A stretch of DNA of 64,000 bases from JACVRM01 sp963839815 (lineage in GTDB: Bacteria; Actinomycetota; Thermoleophilia; Gaiellales; Gaiellaceae), in the NCBI GenBank assembly GCA_963839815.1, contig CAWIWF010000001.1:1-64000 (forward strand). The letters are read 5' to 3'. This document shows, one piece after another, positions 57,244-64,000 of the stretch (position 1 is the first letter of the stretch; each line of letters starts with the position of its first letter). The translations under genes and the position numbers were made by a program. Below the pieces are notes generated by a model. The model had not been told where the DNA came from and did no database searches. It saw only the letters and a program-made list of their open reading frames with translations.

Positions 57244-57288
57244 CGCAAGGCTACGGCGCCGGCGAGCGACGGGCGCGCGCTCGCCGCG

Positions 57289-57996
57289 TCAGGCGCGGGC
57301 GGCCGCGCGCATCACCTCGACCGGCGCCGGCACCCCGGTCCAGAGCTCGAACGACGCTGCTCCCTGGGCGGCGAGCACGTCGAGCCCGTCGAGCACGCGG
57401 GCGCCGGCCGCTCGCGCGGCATCGGCCGTGGCCGAGTCGGGATAGGGCAAGTCGATGAGCGTCTGGCCGGCGCCGACCTCCAGGAGCACCTGGTCGCGAA
57501 CGGGTGTCGCGTTGACGACCAGGTCGGCGCCGTCGGCGGTCGGGGGCCACGCTCCGCCGCGCATGAAGACGCGGACGGAGGCACCGGCACGCCGGAGCGC
57601 GTGCTCGAAGGCGGACGCGGCCCCGCCGCCGCCGACGATGACGGCCCGGCGAGGGCGCTCCCCGTCGACGATGCGCGCGTCCGTGCTGACCGCCGCGATC
57701 GTCCCGTCGCGGATCACGAGCGTGTTCGCGGATCCGCTTTCGAGCACGGCGTCGTCGACGCGGTCGCAGAGCTCGACGACCGCACGCTTGTACGGCGCGG
57801 TCACGTTCGCCCCGGCGAAGCCGAGGGCGACCAGGCCGCGCACCGCCGCCTCGAGCCGCGCGGCGTCCACCCGCAGCGCCACGTAGGCCCAGTCGAGCCC
57901 CCGGGCGGCGAAGGCGGCGTTCTGCATCCGCGGTGAGAGCGACCCCAAGACAGGGTCGCCCAGGAGCGCCACGAGCCGTGTGCGGCCGCCGAGCAT
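57289..57996 (-). CDS. aroE: shikimate dehydrogenase, short form
   Basis: The 235-residue protein has LLGDPVLGSLSPRMQNAAFA (substrate Ser pair), GANVTAPYKRAVVELCDRVD (catalytic Lys), SANTLVIRDGTIAAVSTDAR and the NADP loop AVIVGGGGAASAFEHALRRA. It is about 35 residues shorter than usual; the segment between the STDA motif and the nucleotide-binding loop is reduced. It reduces 3-dehydroshikimate. A promoter-like element on the other strand begins three bases upstream of its start. Confidence 0.88.
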   Translation of the reverse strand: MLGGRTRLVALLGDPVLGSLSPRMQNAAFAARGLDWAYVALRVDAARLEAAVRGLVALGFAGANVTAPYKRAVVELCDRVDDAVLESGSANTLVIRDGTIAAVSTDARIVDGERPRRAVIVGGGGAASAFEHALRRAGASVRVFMRGGAWPPTADGADLVVNATPVRDQVLLEVGAGQTLIDLPYPDSATADAARAAGARVLDGLDVLAAQGAASFELWTGVPAPVEVMRAAARA

Positions 57997-57998
57997 CC

Positions 57999-58042
57999 GT
58001 CACACAGCCGGCACAGACGCGTGCGTCGCCCCCCGATACGAT
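57999..58042 (+). promoter_or_regulatory. GGCAC direct-repeat promoter-like element
   Basis: GTCACA (57999-58004) and GGCACA (58010-58015), GACGCGTGCG, then TACGAT (58037-58042) after 21 bases. It points away from aroE into a 195-base region without genes. The TACGAT is a good -10 match. Confidence 0.5.
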
Positions 58043-58049
58043 CGCGTCG

Positions 58050-58140
58050 GGGAGGAGGTCAGGGGTTCCGCGGCAGCCTGTCCCCTGAGGACATGCCCGT
58101 CCGAGGCAGGTGGAGCCGGGGCGGACACGGTGCAGAGAGG
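58050..58140 (+). ncRNA. candidate small RNA downstream of the GGCAC element
   Basis: Starting eight bases after TACGAT, the sequence can form a seven-pair stem TCAGGGG/CCCCTGA (58059-58065, 58082-58088), directly stacked on a GGAC/GTCC hairpin with loop ATGCCC (58089-58102). No frame of note exists here, and the next plus-strand gene is far away. The end is unknown; no T-run terminator is seen. This is inference from structure and promoter position. Confidence 0.25.
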
Positions 58141-58237
58141 CGGGATGCGGCCGGCGGGTCGAGCGCCGGGGACCGGGACACTGCGGGCGGGCTGATGCAG
58201 ACGCGCCGCGCGCGAGCCTCCGATCCGGCGCGCTCGC

Positions 58238-59128
58238 TCAGTTGCCGAACTGGCGCTGGTAGGCGTCGTGCTCCTCCTGCGTCCGCGAGAACTTGTGGTG
58301 CACCTTGTCCGGCTTGCGGACGAAGAAGAGGAAGTCCGTCTGCTTGGGGTGGGCGGCAGCCTGCATCGACGCCAGGCCGGGATTGGCGATCGGGCCGGGT
58401 GGCAGCCCCGGGTTGACCCGCGTGTTGTACGGATGCGGGTCGTTGAGCTGCGACACCCTGAGCGGCTCCGTCGGCGGCACGTTGAGGGCGTACCGGGTGG
58501 TCGCGTCGATCCCCAGCGTCATCCCCCGCTTCAGCCGGTTGTAGATCACGGAGGCGACGAGCGCGCGCTCCTCTGGGGCGATCACCTCCTTCTCGATCAG
58601 CGAGGCGATGATCAGCACATCGAACGGCGTCAGGTTCTTGGAGCGGGCGAAGCGCAGGTCGACCTTGGCCCAGTTCCGCCGGAACGTCGCGAGCTGCTGG
58701 TTGACGAGCTGCTTCGTCGTCGTCTTCGGACCGAACTCGTACGTCGCAGGGAACAGGAACCCCTCGAGGCTGCGAGCCTTCTTGTCCCGCGCGTACGTGG
58801 CCGGGAGGGCCGATGCCGCGGTCTCCTGCAGGTATGCGCGCCGGGAGAGACGTGGCGTGATCCCTCGCTTTTGCTCCGCGATCTGGTTCACCTCGGCGAT
58901 CCGCTCCGCCATCTGCTCACGCGTGAAGCCCTCCGGGAAGATGATCTTCAGCGTGGGCGCCGTGACCGGCGCCTTCACGTCCGGCGGCTTCACGCCGGAG
59001 TCGCCGCGCACGAGCGAGACGCCGATCCAGCCGAGCGCACCGAGCCCGCCGACCAGCACCGCCAGCGCGATGAGCCGGCGGACGAACACCCGGCCGCGCG
59101 AGGCTCCGTGGGTGGTGCGGACGCTCAC
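58238..59128 (-). CDS. mltG: endolytic murein transglycosylase MltG
   Basis: From GTG 59128 the 296-residue protein has one N-terminal membrane anchor (IALAVLVGGLGALGWIGVSL), a LysM-like small domain (LKIIFPEGFTREQMAERIAE) and the YceG catalytic part: LEGFLFPATYEFGP, VLIIASLIEKEVIAPEERAL with the catalytic Glu, and DATTRYALN. It cuts nascent glycan strands at the outer membrane face and sets their length. GTGA overlap couples it to ruvX. Confidence 0.93.
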   Translation of the reverse strand: MSVRTTHGASRGRVFVRRLIALAVLVGGLGALGWIGVSLVRGDSGVKPPDVKAPVTAPTLKIIFPEGFTREQMAERIAEVNQIAEQKRGITPRLSRRAYLQETAASALPATYARDKKARSLEGFLFPATYEFGPKTTTKQLVNQQLATFRRNWAKVDLRFARSKNLTPFDVLIIASLIEKEVIAPEERALVASVIYNRLKRGMTLGIDATTRYALNVPPTEPLRVSQLNDPHPYNTRVNPGLPPGPIANPGLASMQAAAHPKQTDFLFFVRKPDKVHHKFSRTQEEHDAYQRQFGN

Positions 59129-59510
59129 TCCTCGCTGCTCCGCGCGCGGTCGAGGTAGCCGGTCAGCAGGTGGGCGGCTGCACGCGCATCGTCTCCGCCC
59201 GGACGCCGGCGAGCTTCGTCGTGAAGCGCTCGTCGTAGGTCTCGACCGGCACGTCCAGCCGTGTTCGCAGCAGTTCGAGGAACACCTCCGTGGCGCGCGC
59301 CTGCTCACCGACCTCGCCGCGCAACGTCAGCGGTAGCCCGACGACGACGCGCTCGACCTCCTCGTCGCGGACGAGCTGCTCGAGCCTCGCGAGGCCGGCG
59401 TCGGTGCCGGCGCGCTCGACGATCTCGAGCGGGCGAGCGACCGTGCCCGTGGGATCCGACACTGCCACGCCGGTGCGCGCCGGGCCGTAGTCGAGGGCCA
59501 GCACCTTCAT
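59125..59510 (-). CDS. ruvX: Holliday junction resolvase-like RuvX (YqgF), one frameshift
   Basis: The N-terminus KVLALDYGPARTGVAVSDPT carries the catalytic Asp, and VVVGLPLTLRGEVGEQA and VETYDERFTTKLAGVRA follow. The open frame then drifts off and stops at 59163. Adding one C on the plus strand near 59196 restores GDDARAAAHLLTGYLDRARS with the third catalytic Asp and a stop at 59125-59127 that overlaps the mltG GTG. This is a single-base consensus error in all likelihood. YqgF works in 16S rRNA end processing and is usually essential. Confidence 0.9.
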
Positions 59511-59667
59511 GACCGCGCGACGCCCGGCCCAGGTTCCGCCCGGACGACGTCGCGGAGCGGCTGTCCGGTCGCTCCGAGGTGCCCGGGCTGCCAGCGAACA
59601 CGATCCCTGCGCACGAGAGTGGCTGTTCGCCGCACGGGCGGAAGATCATGCGTCACGGTGCCAACTC

Positions 59668-62231
59668 TCAGCTGAGTGCTGCCACGATCAGCTCCTCGGC
59701 CTTCGCGAGCGCGTCGGGCAGGCCGGCGACGTCCTTGCCCCCGGCCCGCGCCATCGTCGGCCGGCCCCCGCCGCCGCCGCCGATCAGCGCCGCCGCCTCC
59801 TTGATCACGCGGCCGGCGTCGAGCCCGCGGCCCTCGAGCGAGCGGTCGAAGTTGAGGACGAGACTCGCGTTGCCGTCGTCACGTGCGCCGAGCACCACGG
59901 CGGCGGGCGCGTGCTGCTGCTTGAGCCGGTCGGACAGGGCGAGCAGGTCATCCGCGGTCGCGCCCTCGACGATCTCGCCGCGCACAAAGTTGACGCCGTT
60001 CACCTCTTTGATCTCCGGCTCGAACTCGACCCTCATCTCCACCGTGCCCTTCACGACCCGCCCGGCCTCCTTCTTCAGGCGCTGCACTTCGCCGCGCAGC
60101 TCGTCCGCCTCGTGCGCGCGCTCGCGCAGGAAGGCCCACGCCTCCCCGGCCGTCACCGCCTCGATGCGGCGCGTCCCCGCACCGACGGAGCTCTCGCTCG
60201 TGATCACGAAGGGGCCGATCTCCGCCGTGGAGCGCACGTGCGTGCCGCCGCAGAGCTCGCGCGAGTAGCCGTCGATCTCGACGACGCGCACGACGTCGCC
60301 GTACTTCTCGCCGAAGAGCATCGTCGCCCCGAGCGTGCGCGCCTCCTCGAGCGGTGTCTCGAACGTGCGGACGGGCAGGTTCGCGAACACGTGCTCGTTG
60401 ACCCGCCGCTCGAGCGCGTCGCGCTGCTCCGTTGTGAGCGCCTCGCCGTGCGTGAAATCGAAGCGCAGCTTGTCCGGGCGCACCGCCGAGCCCGCCTGGC
60501 GCGCATGCTCGCCGAGCTGCTCCTGTAGCGCCTTGTGGAGCAGGTGGGTGGCGGTGTGGTTCGCCATCGTCGGAAAGCGAACGCCCCAGGGGACGACCGC
60601 GCGCACACGGTCGCCCGCCGAGAACCCCTCGCCGCGGAAGACGAGCGCCTGGTCGTCCTCGAGCCGGTAGGCGGCCTCCAGCTCCGCGCGCGGCGGATCG
60701 GCCGGCGGCCCGTGGGCCCGTCGAGCTCGATGGAGCCGGCGTCGGTCACCTGGCCGCCGCCCTCGGCGTAGAACGGCGACTCGCGCAGCTTGGCGAGGAA
60801 GCGACCGTCGCCGAGGTCCTCGAGCGCGCCGATCTGCGTCAGCACGTCGGTCTTCTCCCAGCCGACGAACTCGCTGCGGAAGCCGGCGGCCGCCGCGAAC
60901 TCGGCCGCGCGCTGGACACCGCGCCCAGTTCCGCCCGCGCGGGAGATCTCCCGATGGGCCTCCATGTGCCGCGTGAACTCGTCCTCGTCGAGCGCGAGCC
61001 CGCGCTCGCGGCCGAGCTCGCGCGTCAGTTCCGCGGGGAAGCCGTAGGTCGTCGTCAGCTCGAACGCGTCCTGCCCGGAGATCGCACCCTTGGCCGCGAT
61101 CTCCTCGAAAACGCGCAGGCCGCGGGCGAGCGTCTCCGAGAAGCGCTCCTCCTCGCCGCGAACCACCTCCTGGATGCGCGAGCGATGCTCGACGAGCTCC
61201 GGGTACCAGGGTCCCATCTGCTCCGCCACGACGTCGGTCAGCCGCCACACCTCGCCGAGGCCGATCGCATGCGCCTGCTGGACGGCGCGCCGGATGATCC
61301 GCCGCAGGATGTAGCCGCGGCCTTCGTTGGAGGGGGTGACGCCGTCGCCGACGAGGAACGTCATGCCGCGCCCGTGGTCGGCGAGGATCCGGTGCGCCTT
61401 GGTCGCGCGTTCGTCGGCGTGCCAGGCCACGCCGACCTGCTCCTCGATCCAGGCCATGATCGCCTGGAAGCCGTCCGTCTCGTACACCGAGCGGACGTCC
61501 TGGACGATGGCCGCGGTGCGCTCGAGCCCCAGGCCCGTATCGACGTTCTGCTGCGGCAGCGGCGTCAGCGTGCCGTCGGCGTGCAGCTCGTACTCCATGA
61601 AGACGAGGTTCCAGAACTCGAGGAAGCGGTCGCAGCGCGGGCACGCAGGGGCGCATGCAGGGTCGCCGCAGCCGTACTCCTCGCCCCAGTCCCAGTAGAT
61701 CTCCGAGTCCGGGCCGCACGGCCCCGGTCCGCCGACCGACCAGAAGTTCTCCGAGCTCGGCAGGCCGACGATGCGCTCACGCGGCATCCCGATCCGCTCC
61801 CAGAGCTCGATCGCGGTCTCGTCCTCACCCAGGCCGAGCTGCGGATCGCCGGCGTGCACCGTCACCCAGACCCGCGACCAGTCCAGCCCGAGCCTGTCCT
61901 GCACGAACGCGGTCGCGTGCTCGATCGCGCCGTCCTTGAAGTACTGGCCGAACGAGAAGTTGCCGAGCATCTCGTAGAAGGTGAGGTGGTGGCCGTCGAG
62001 GCCGACCTCGTCGATGTCGGGCGTGCGGAAGCACTTCTGCGAGGTCGTGGTCAGCAGCGCCGGCGGCTGCTCGCGGCCGAGGAAGAAGGGCATCTGCGGC
62101 TGCATGCCGGCCGTCGTCAGCAACGTCGAGTGGTCGTCCGCACGCGGCACGAGCGGCCATGAGGGCAGGCGCTTGTGCCCTCGTTCCTCGAAGAACGAGA
62201 GGAAGCCCTCGCGTAGCTCGCCGGTCTTCAC
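59668..62231 (-). CDS. alaS: alanyl-tRNA synthetase, one frameshift near 60715
   Basis: From GTG 62231 the aminoacylation domain shows FFEERGHKRLPSWPLVPRAD, TSQKCFRTPDIDEVGLDGHH and NVDTGLGLERTAAIVQ. After the frame change the editing domain has TMANHTATHLLHKALQEQLG and ELCGGTHVRSTAEIGPFVIT, with the zinc-binding HxxxH and CxxxH. A C-Ala domain with GGGGGGRPTMARAGG closes it. The joined length is about 853 residues, normal. This essential gene can hardly be truly broken, so the shift is an assembly error. It overlaps the GNAT gene by four bases. Confidence 0.93.
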
Positions 62232-62716
62232 GCGGACGATTGTAGGCGGGCCCAGTCGGCACGCCCGAGCGTCCGCATCTCCAGCTCGACACCACCCTCG
62301 GGCCAGTGGACGGTCCGCCAGGGTCTGATCCCGAGCCGCTCCTGGACGCGCTTCGACGCCTCGTTCTGCGGGTGGACGATGCTGACGAGCCGGTCGAGCG
62401 CGAGCGTCTCGAAGGCAGAGCGGATGACCGTGGCACCGGCCTCGGTCGCATAGCCTCGCCCCCACACGGCGGGATCGAGACCCCACCCCACCTCGGGGTC
62501 GTCCGGCCAGAGGGTGTGGAACGCGGCGCCGGTGCGCCCGACAACGCGCCCGCTGCCGCGCTCCTCCACGACCCAGAGCCCGAAGCCGTGCTCGTCCCAG
62601 TGGGCGATCCACCGCGCGAGAGCCTGCACCGTCTGCTCACGGGTGAAGGGCGAGCCGTCCGGAGTGAGCCAGCGGGTGAAGCGCGGATCGGCGTTGATGC
62701 GGCCGAGCGGCTCCAC
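62228..62716 (-). CDS. GNAT-family N-acetyltransferase (RimJ/RimL type)
   Basis: The protein has WVVEERGSGRVVGRTGAAFH, PEVGWGLDPAVWGRGYATEA (the acetyl-CoA loop RGYATEA) and VSIVHPQNEASKRVQERLGI, all typical of RimJ/RimL acetyltransferases. GTG 62716 gives 162 residues. The frame continues upstream with LETTRLRLRRPREDD, the family's usual first strand, but without a normal start codon; only a CTG overlapping the sigma-factor stop is available. The true start may therefore be upstream of 62716. Substrate unknown. Confidence 0.8.
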   Translation of the reverse strand: MEPLGRINADPRFTRWLTPDGSPFTREQTVQALARWIAHWDEHGFGLWVVEERGSGRVVGRTGAAFHTLWPDDPEVGWGLDPAVWGRGYATEAGATVIRSAFETLALDRLVSIVHPQNEASKRVQERLGIRPWRTVHWPEGGVELEMRTLGRADWARLQSSA

Positions 62717-62766
62717 GTCGTCCTCCCGGGGCCGGCGGAGGCGGAGCCTCGTGGTCTCGAGCTGCG

Positions 62767-63540
62767 TCAGAGCCCTCCGGCGGCGCGCTTGGGGAGCTCC
62801 TCCTCGGGGACGATCTCGTCGCGGATCTTCTCGAGCGAGCGACGGATCAGCCTGGACACGTGCATCTGGGAGATGCCGACCTGGGCTGCGATCTGCGACT
62901 GGGTCAGCCCCTCGAAGAAGCGGAGATGCAGGATCTTTCGCTCTCGCTCGTCGAGCACGCGGAAGCCGGGCTCGAGCACGGCTCGATCCTCCGAGACCGC
63001 GTACTGGTGCTCCTCCGTGCCGATCGTCTCGAGCGGATCGAGGTCGTCGTCGTCGCCGCCGCCACCACCACCCGACAGCGACACCGAGCTGTAGGCGCGG
63101 GCGCTCTCGAGCGCCTCGAGCACCTGCTCCTGCTCGACTCCGGCCTCCTTGGCGATCTCGGCGATCGTCGGCGAGCGTGCCAGGCGCACGGTCAGCTGCT
63201 CGATCAGGCGCGACAGCTGGACGGAGAGCTCCTGCAGCCCGCGCGGCACGCGCACCGACCAGCCCTTGTCACGGAAGTGGCGCTTGATCTCGCCGATGAT
63301 GTTGGGCGTGGCGTACGTCGTGAGCTCGACGCCGCGGTCGATGTCGAAGCGGTCGATCGCCTTGATGAGGCCAATGGCGCCGATCTGGACGAGGTCGTCG
63401 AGCTGCTCGCCGCGGTAGGCGTAGCGGCGGGCGAGCGAGCGCACGAGCGACATGTACTGCTCGATCAGCTGCTCCCGGGCCGCGAGATCGCCCTGCTCGT
63501 GGTAGCGACGCAGCAGCTGGCGGTCGTCGAGATTCGGCAT
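62767..63540 (-). CDS. SigB/SigF-type RNA polymerase sigma factor
   Basis: The 257-residue factor has region 2 (EQLIEQYMSLVRSLARRYAY, LDDLVQIGAIGLIKAIDRFD, TYATPNIIGEIKRHFRDKGW), region 3 (VRVPRGLQELSVQLSRLIEQ) and region 4 (LDERERKILHLRFFEGLTQS, VGISQMHVSRLIRRSLEKIR). It matches the stress and sporulation group SigB/SigF/WhiG-like. A Gly/Asp-rich linker lies between regions 3 and 4. Its ATG overlaps the stop of the small gene upstream (TGATG), the usual place for an anti-sigma factor. Confidence 0.92.
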   Translation of the reverse strand: MPNLDDRQLLRRYHEQGDLAAREQLIEQYMSLVRSLARRYAYRGEQLDDLVQIGAIGLIKAIDRFDIDRGVELTTYATPNIIGEIKRHFRDKGWSVRVPRGLQELSVQLSRLIEQLTVRLARSPTIAEIAKEAGVEQEQVLEALESARAYSSVSLSGGGGGGDDDDLDPLETIGTEEHQYAVSEDRAVLEPGFRVLDERERKILHLRFFEGLTQSQIAAQVGISQMHVSRLIRRSLEKIRDEIVPEEELPKRAAGGL

Positions 63541-63914
63541 CAGGCGGCGCCGCCCTTGCGAAGCAGCACCCAGTCCCCGTCCTCGCCCGTCTCGACGGTG
63601 ACGCTGTCGACGGTCGAGTCGAGGACACGGCGCAAACCGAGGCGGCGGTCATCACCGGCGTCGAGATCGGCGCGCAGCGTGCTCGCATCGAATGGCCCGA
63701 GGCGCGCCTCGAGCGAGCCCTCGACCAGCCGCAGCTCCAGCGTGACGGCGCCCTCGCCGCTCTCCCGGCCGAGGATCTCGTCGACGGCGAGCTGCAGGTC
63801 CTCGAGCGCCTCGAGCGTGAGGTTCTGCCGGAGCGCGAGCCCGCCGAGCACCAGGTGCGCGACGGCGAAGTAGCGGGGTTCGCGGGGAACGGTCAGGCGG
63901 ACGCGGTCTGTCAC
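63540..63914 (-). CDS. degenerate RsbW-like (HATPase fold) putative anti-sigma protein
   Basis: The 124-residue protein has TVPREPRYFAVAHLVLGGLA, NLTLEALEDLQLAVDEILGR and RRLGLRRVLDSTVDSVTVE, the outline of RsbW/SpoIIAB kinases. But the N-box Asn after the Glu is missing (VDEILGRES instead of ExxxN), and no DxGxG motif is present. It may bind the sigma factor without ATP or kinase activity. Position directly before the sigma gene, with TGATG coupling, supports an anti-sigma role. Its GTG start overlaps the stop of another frame at the window edge. Confidence 0.65.
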   Translation of the reverse strand: MTDRVRLTVPREPRYFAVAHLVLGGLALRQNLTLEALEDLQLAVDEILGRESGEGAVTLELRLVEGSLEARLGPFDASTLRADLDAGDDRRLGLRRVLDSTVDSVTVETGEDGDWVLLRKGGAA

Positions 63915-64000
63915 TGGATGTTCTCCATCGGGAGCATCTTGCCGCTCGCCGCCAGGCCGTGTGCACCCGTCGTCACGCGGTGCTCCGGATGCGGCCGGCG
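63911..64000 (-). CDS. C-terminal end of an upstream gene, partial
   Basis: The frame enters from beyond the window edge and ends GKMLPMENIQ at a TGA that overlaps the GTG of the small anti-sigma-like gene (GTGA). Only 29 residues are visible. The overlap style is the same as at true gene junctions nearby, which is the main support. No family can be named; an anti-sigma antagonist would be expected from context. Confidence 0.35.
   Translation of the reverse strand, partial: RRPHPEHRVTTGAHGLAASGKMLPMENIQ

Overview
The window comes from a high-GC bacterium, most likely a deep-branching actinobacterium (a Thermoleophilia-type lineage is my best guess; the class is inference). The reasons are the very high GC, the many GTG starts and 4-base gene overlaps (ATGA, GTGA, TGATG), the order tlyA-nadK-recN-steA-steB-pyrG (the same order as in Mycobacterium), a fused aroK-aroB, a DUF3866 gene, and a SigB/SigF-type sigma factor with a small partner gene. 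No rRNA, tRNA, IS element or CRISPR array was recognised.

1-22.5 kb is a surface polysaccharide locus. It holds GT4 glycosyltransferases, methyltransferases, an O-antigen polymerase-like membrane protein with an N-terminal DNA-binding-type domain, two sugar epimerases, a Gfo/Idh oxidoreductase, a polyprenyl-P sugar-phosphate transferase, a Wzz/tyrosine-kinase co-polymerase, wecB, a processive-type GT2, a one-chain Alg14-Alg13-type enzyme, a pyruvyl transferase and a flippase. Between these genes lie about fifteen copies of a palindromic ~29-base repeat, five of them in a regular 50-base-period array that imitates CRISPR.

22.7-28.4 kb is a RiPP (lasso-peptide-like) cluster. It encodes a PqqD-type leader binder, an ABC exporter, a B2-type leader peptidase, an asparagine-synthetase-like enzyme, a divergent HPr-kinase-like protein, a 47-residue precursor with its own promoter, 5' hairpin and terminator, and a methyltransferase. 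The precursor has a textbook lasso leader motif, but its core lacks Asp/Glu at ring positions 7-9, and the cyclase-like enzyme lacks the usual N-terminal domain. This is the best candidate here for an undescribed system.

28.4-37.9 kb holds DNA repair and nucleoside/amino-acid catabolism (mutM, deoA, deoB, ald), an aldo/keto reductase, DUF3866, an M20 peptidase and a methyltransferase. 37.9-46.8 kb is the pyrG-steB-steA-recN-nadK-tlyA block, carrying an extra GT2-MraY-like fusion and a divergent cupin. 47.3-52.1 kb holds ispA, xseB, nusB, accC and a biotin-carrier protein fused to a carboxyltransferase-like domain whose catalytic residues are missing. 52.5-58 kb holds efp, an M24 peptidase and the shikimate genes aroQ, aroKB, aroC and aroE. 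58.2-64 kb holds mltG, ruvX, alaS, a GNAT enzyme and the sigma/anti-sigma-like pair.

About nineteen genes are interrupted by frameshifts, including essential ones (alaS, ruvX) and others of core metabolism. In mutM and ruvX, restoring one base in a short G/C run rebuilds the family's C-terminus, so most interruptions look like consensus errors rather than decay. They concentrate in 0-5, 7-12.5 and 28-33 kb.
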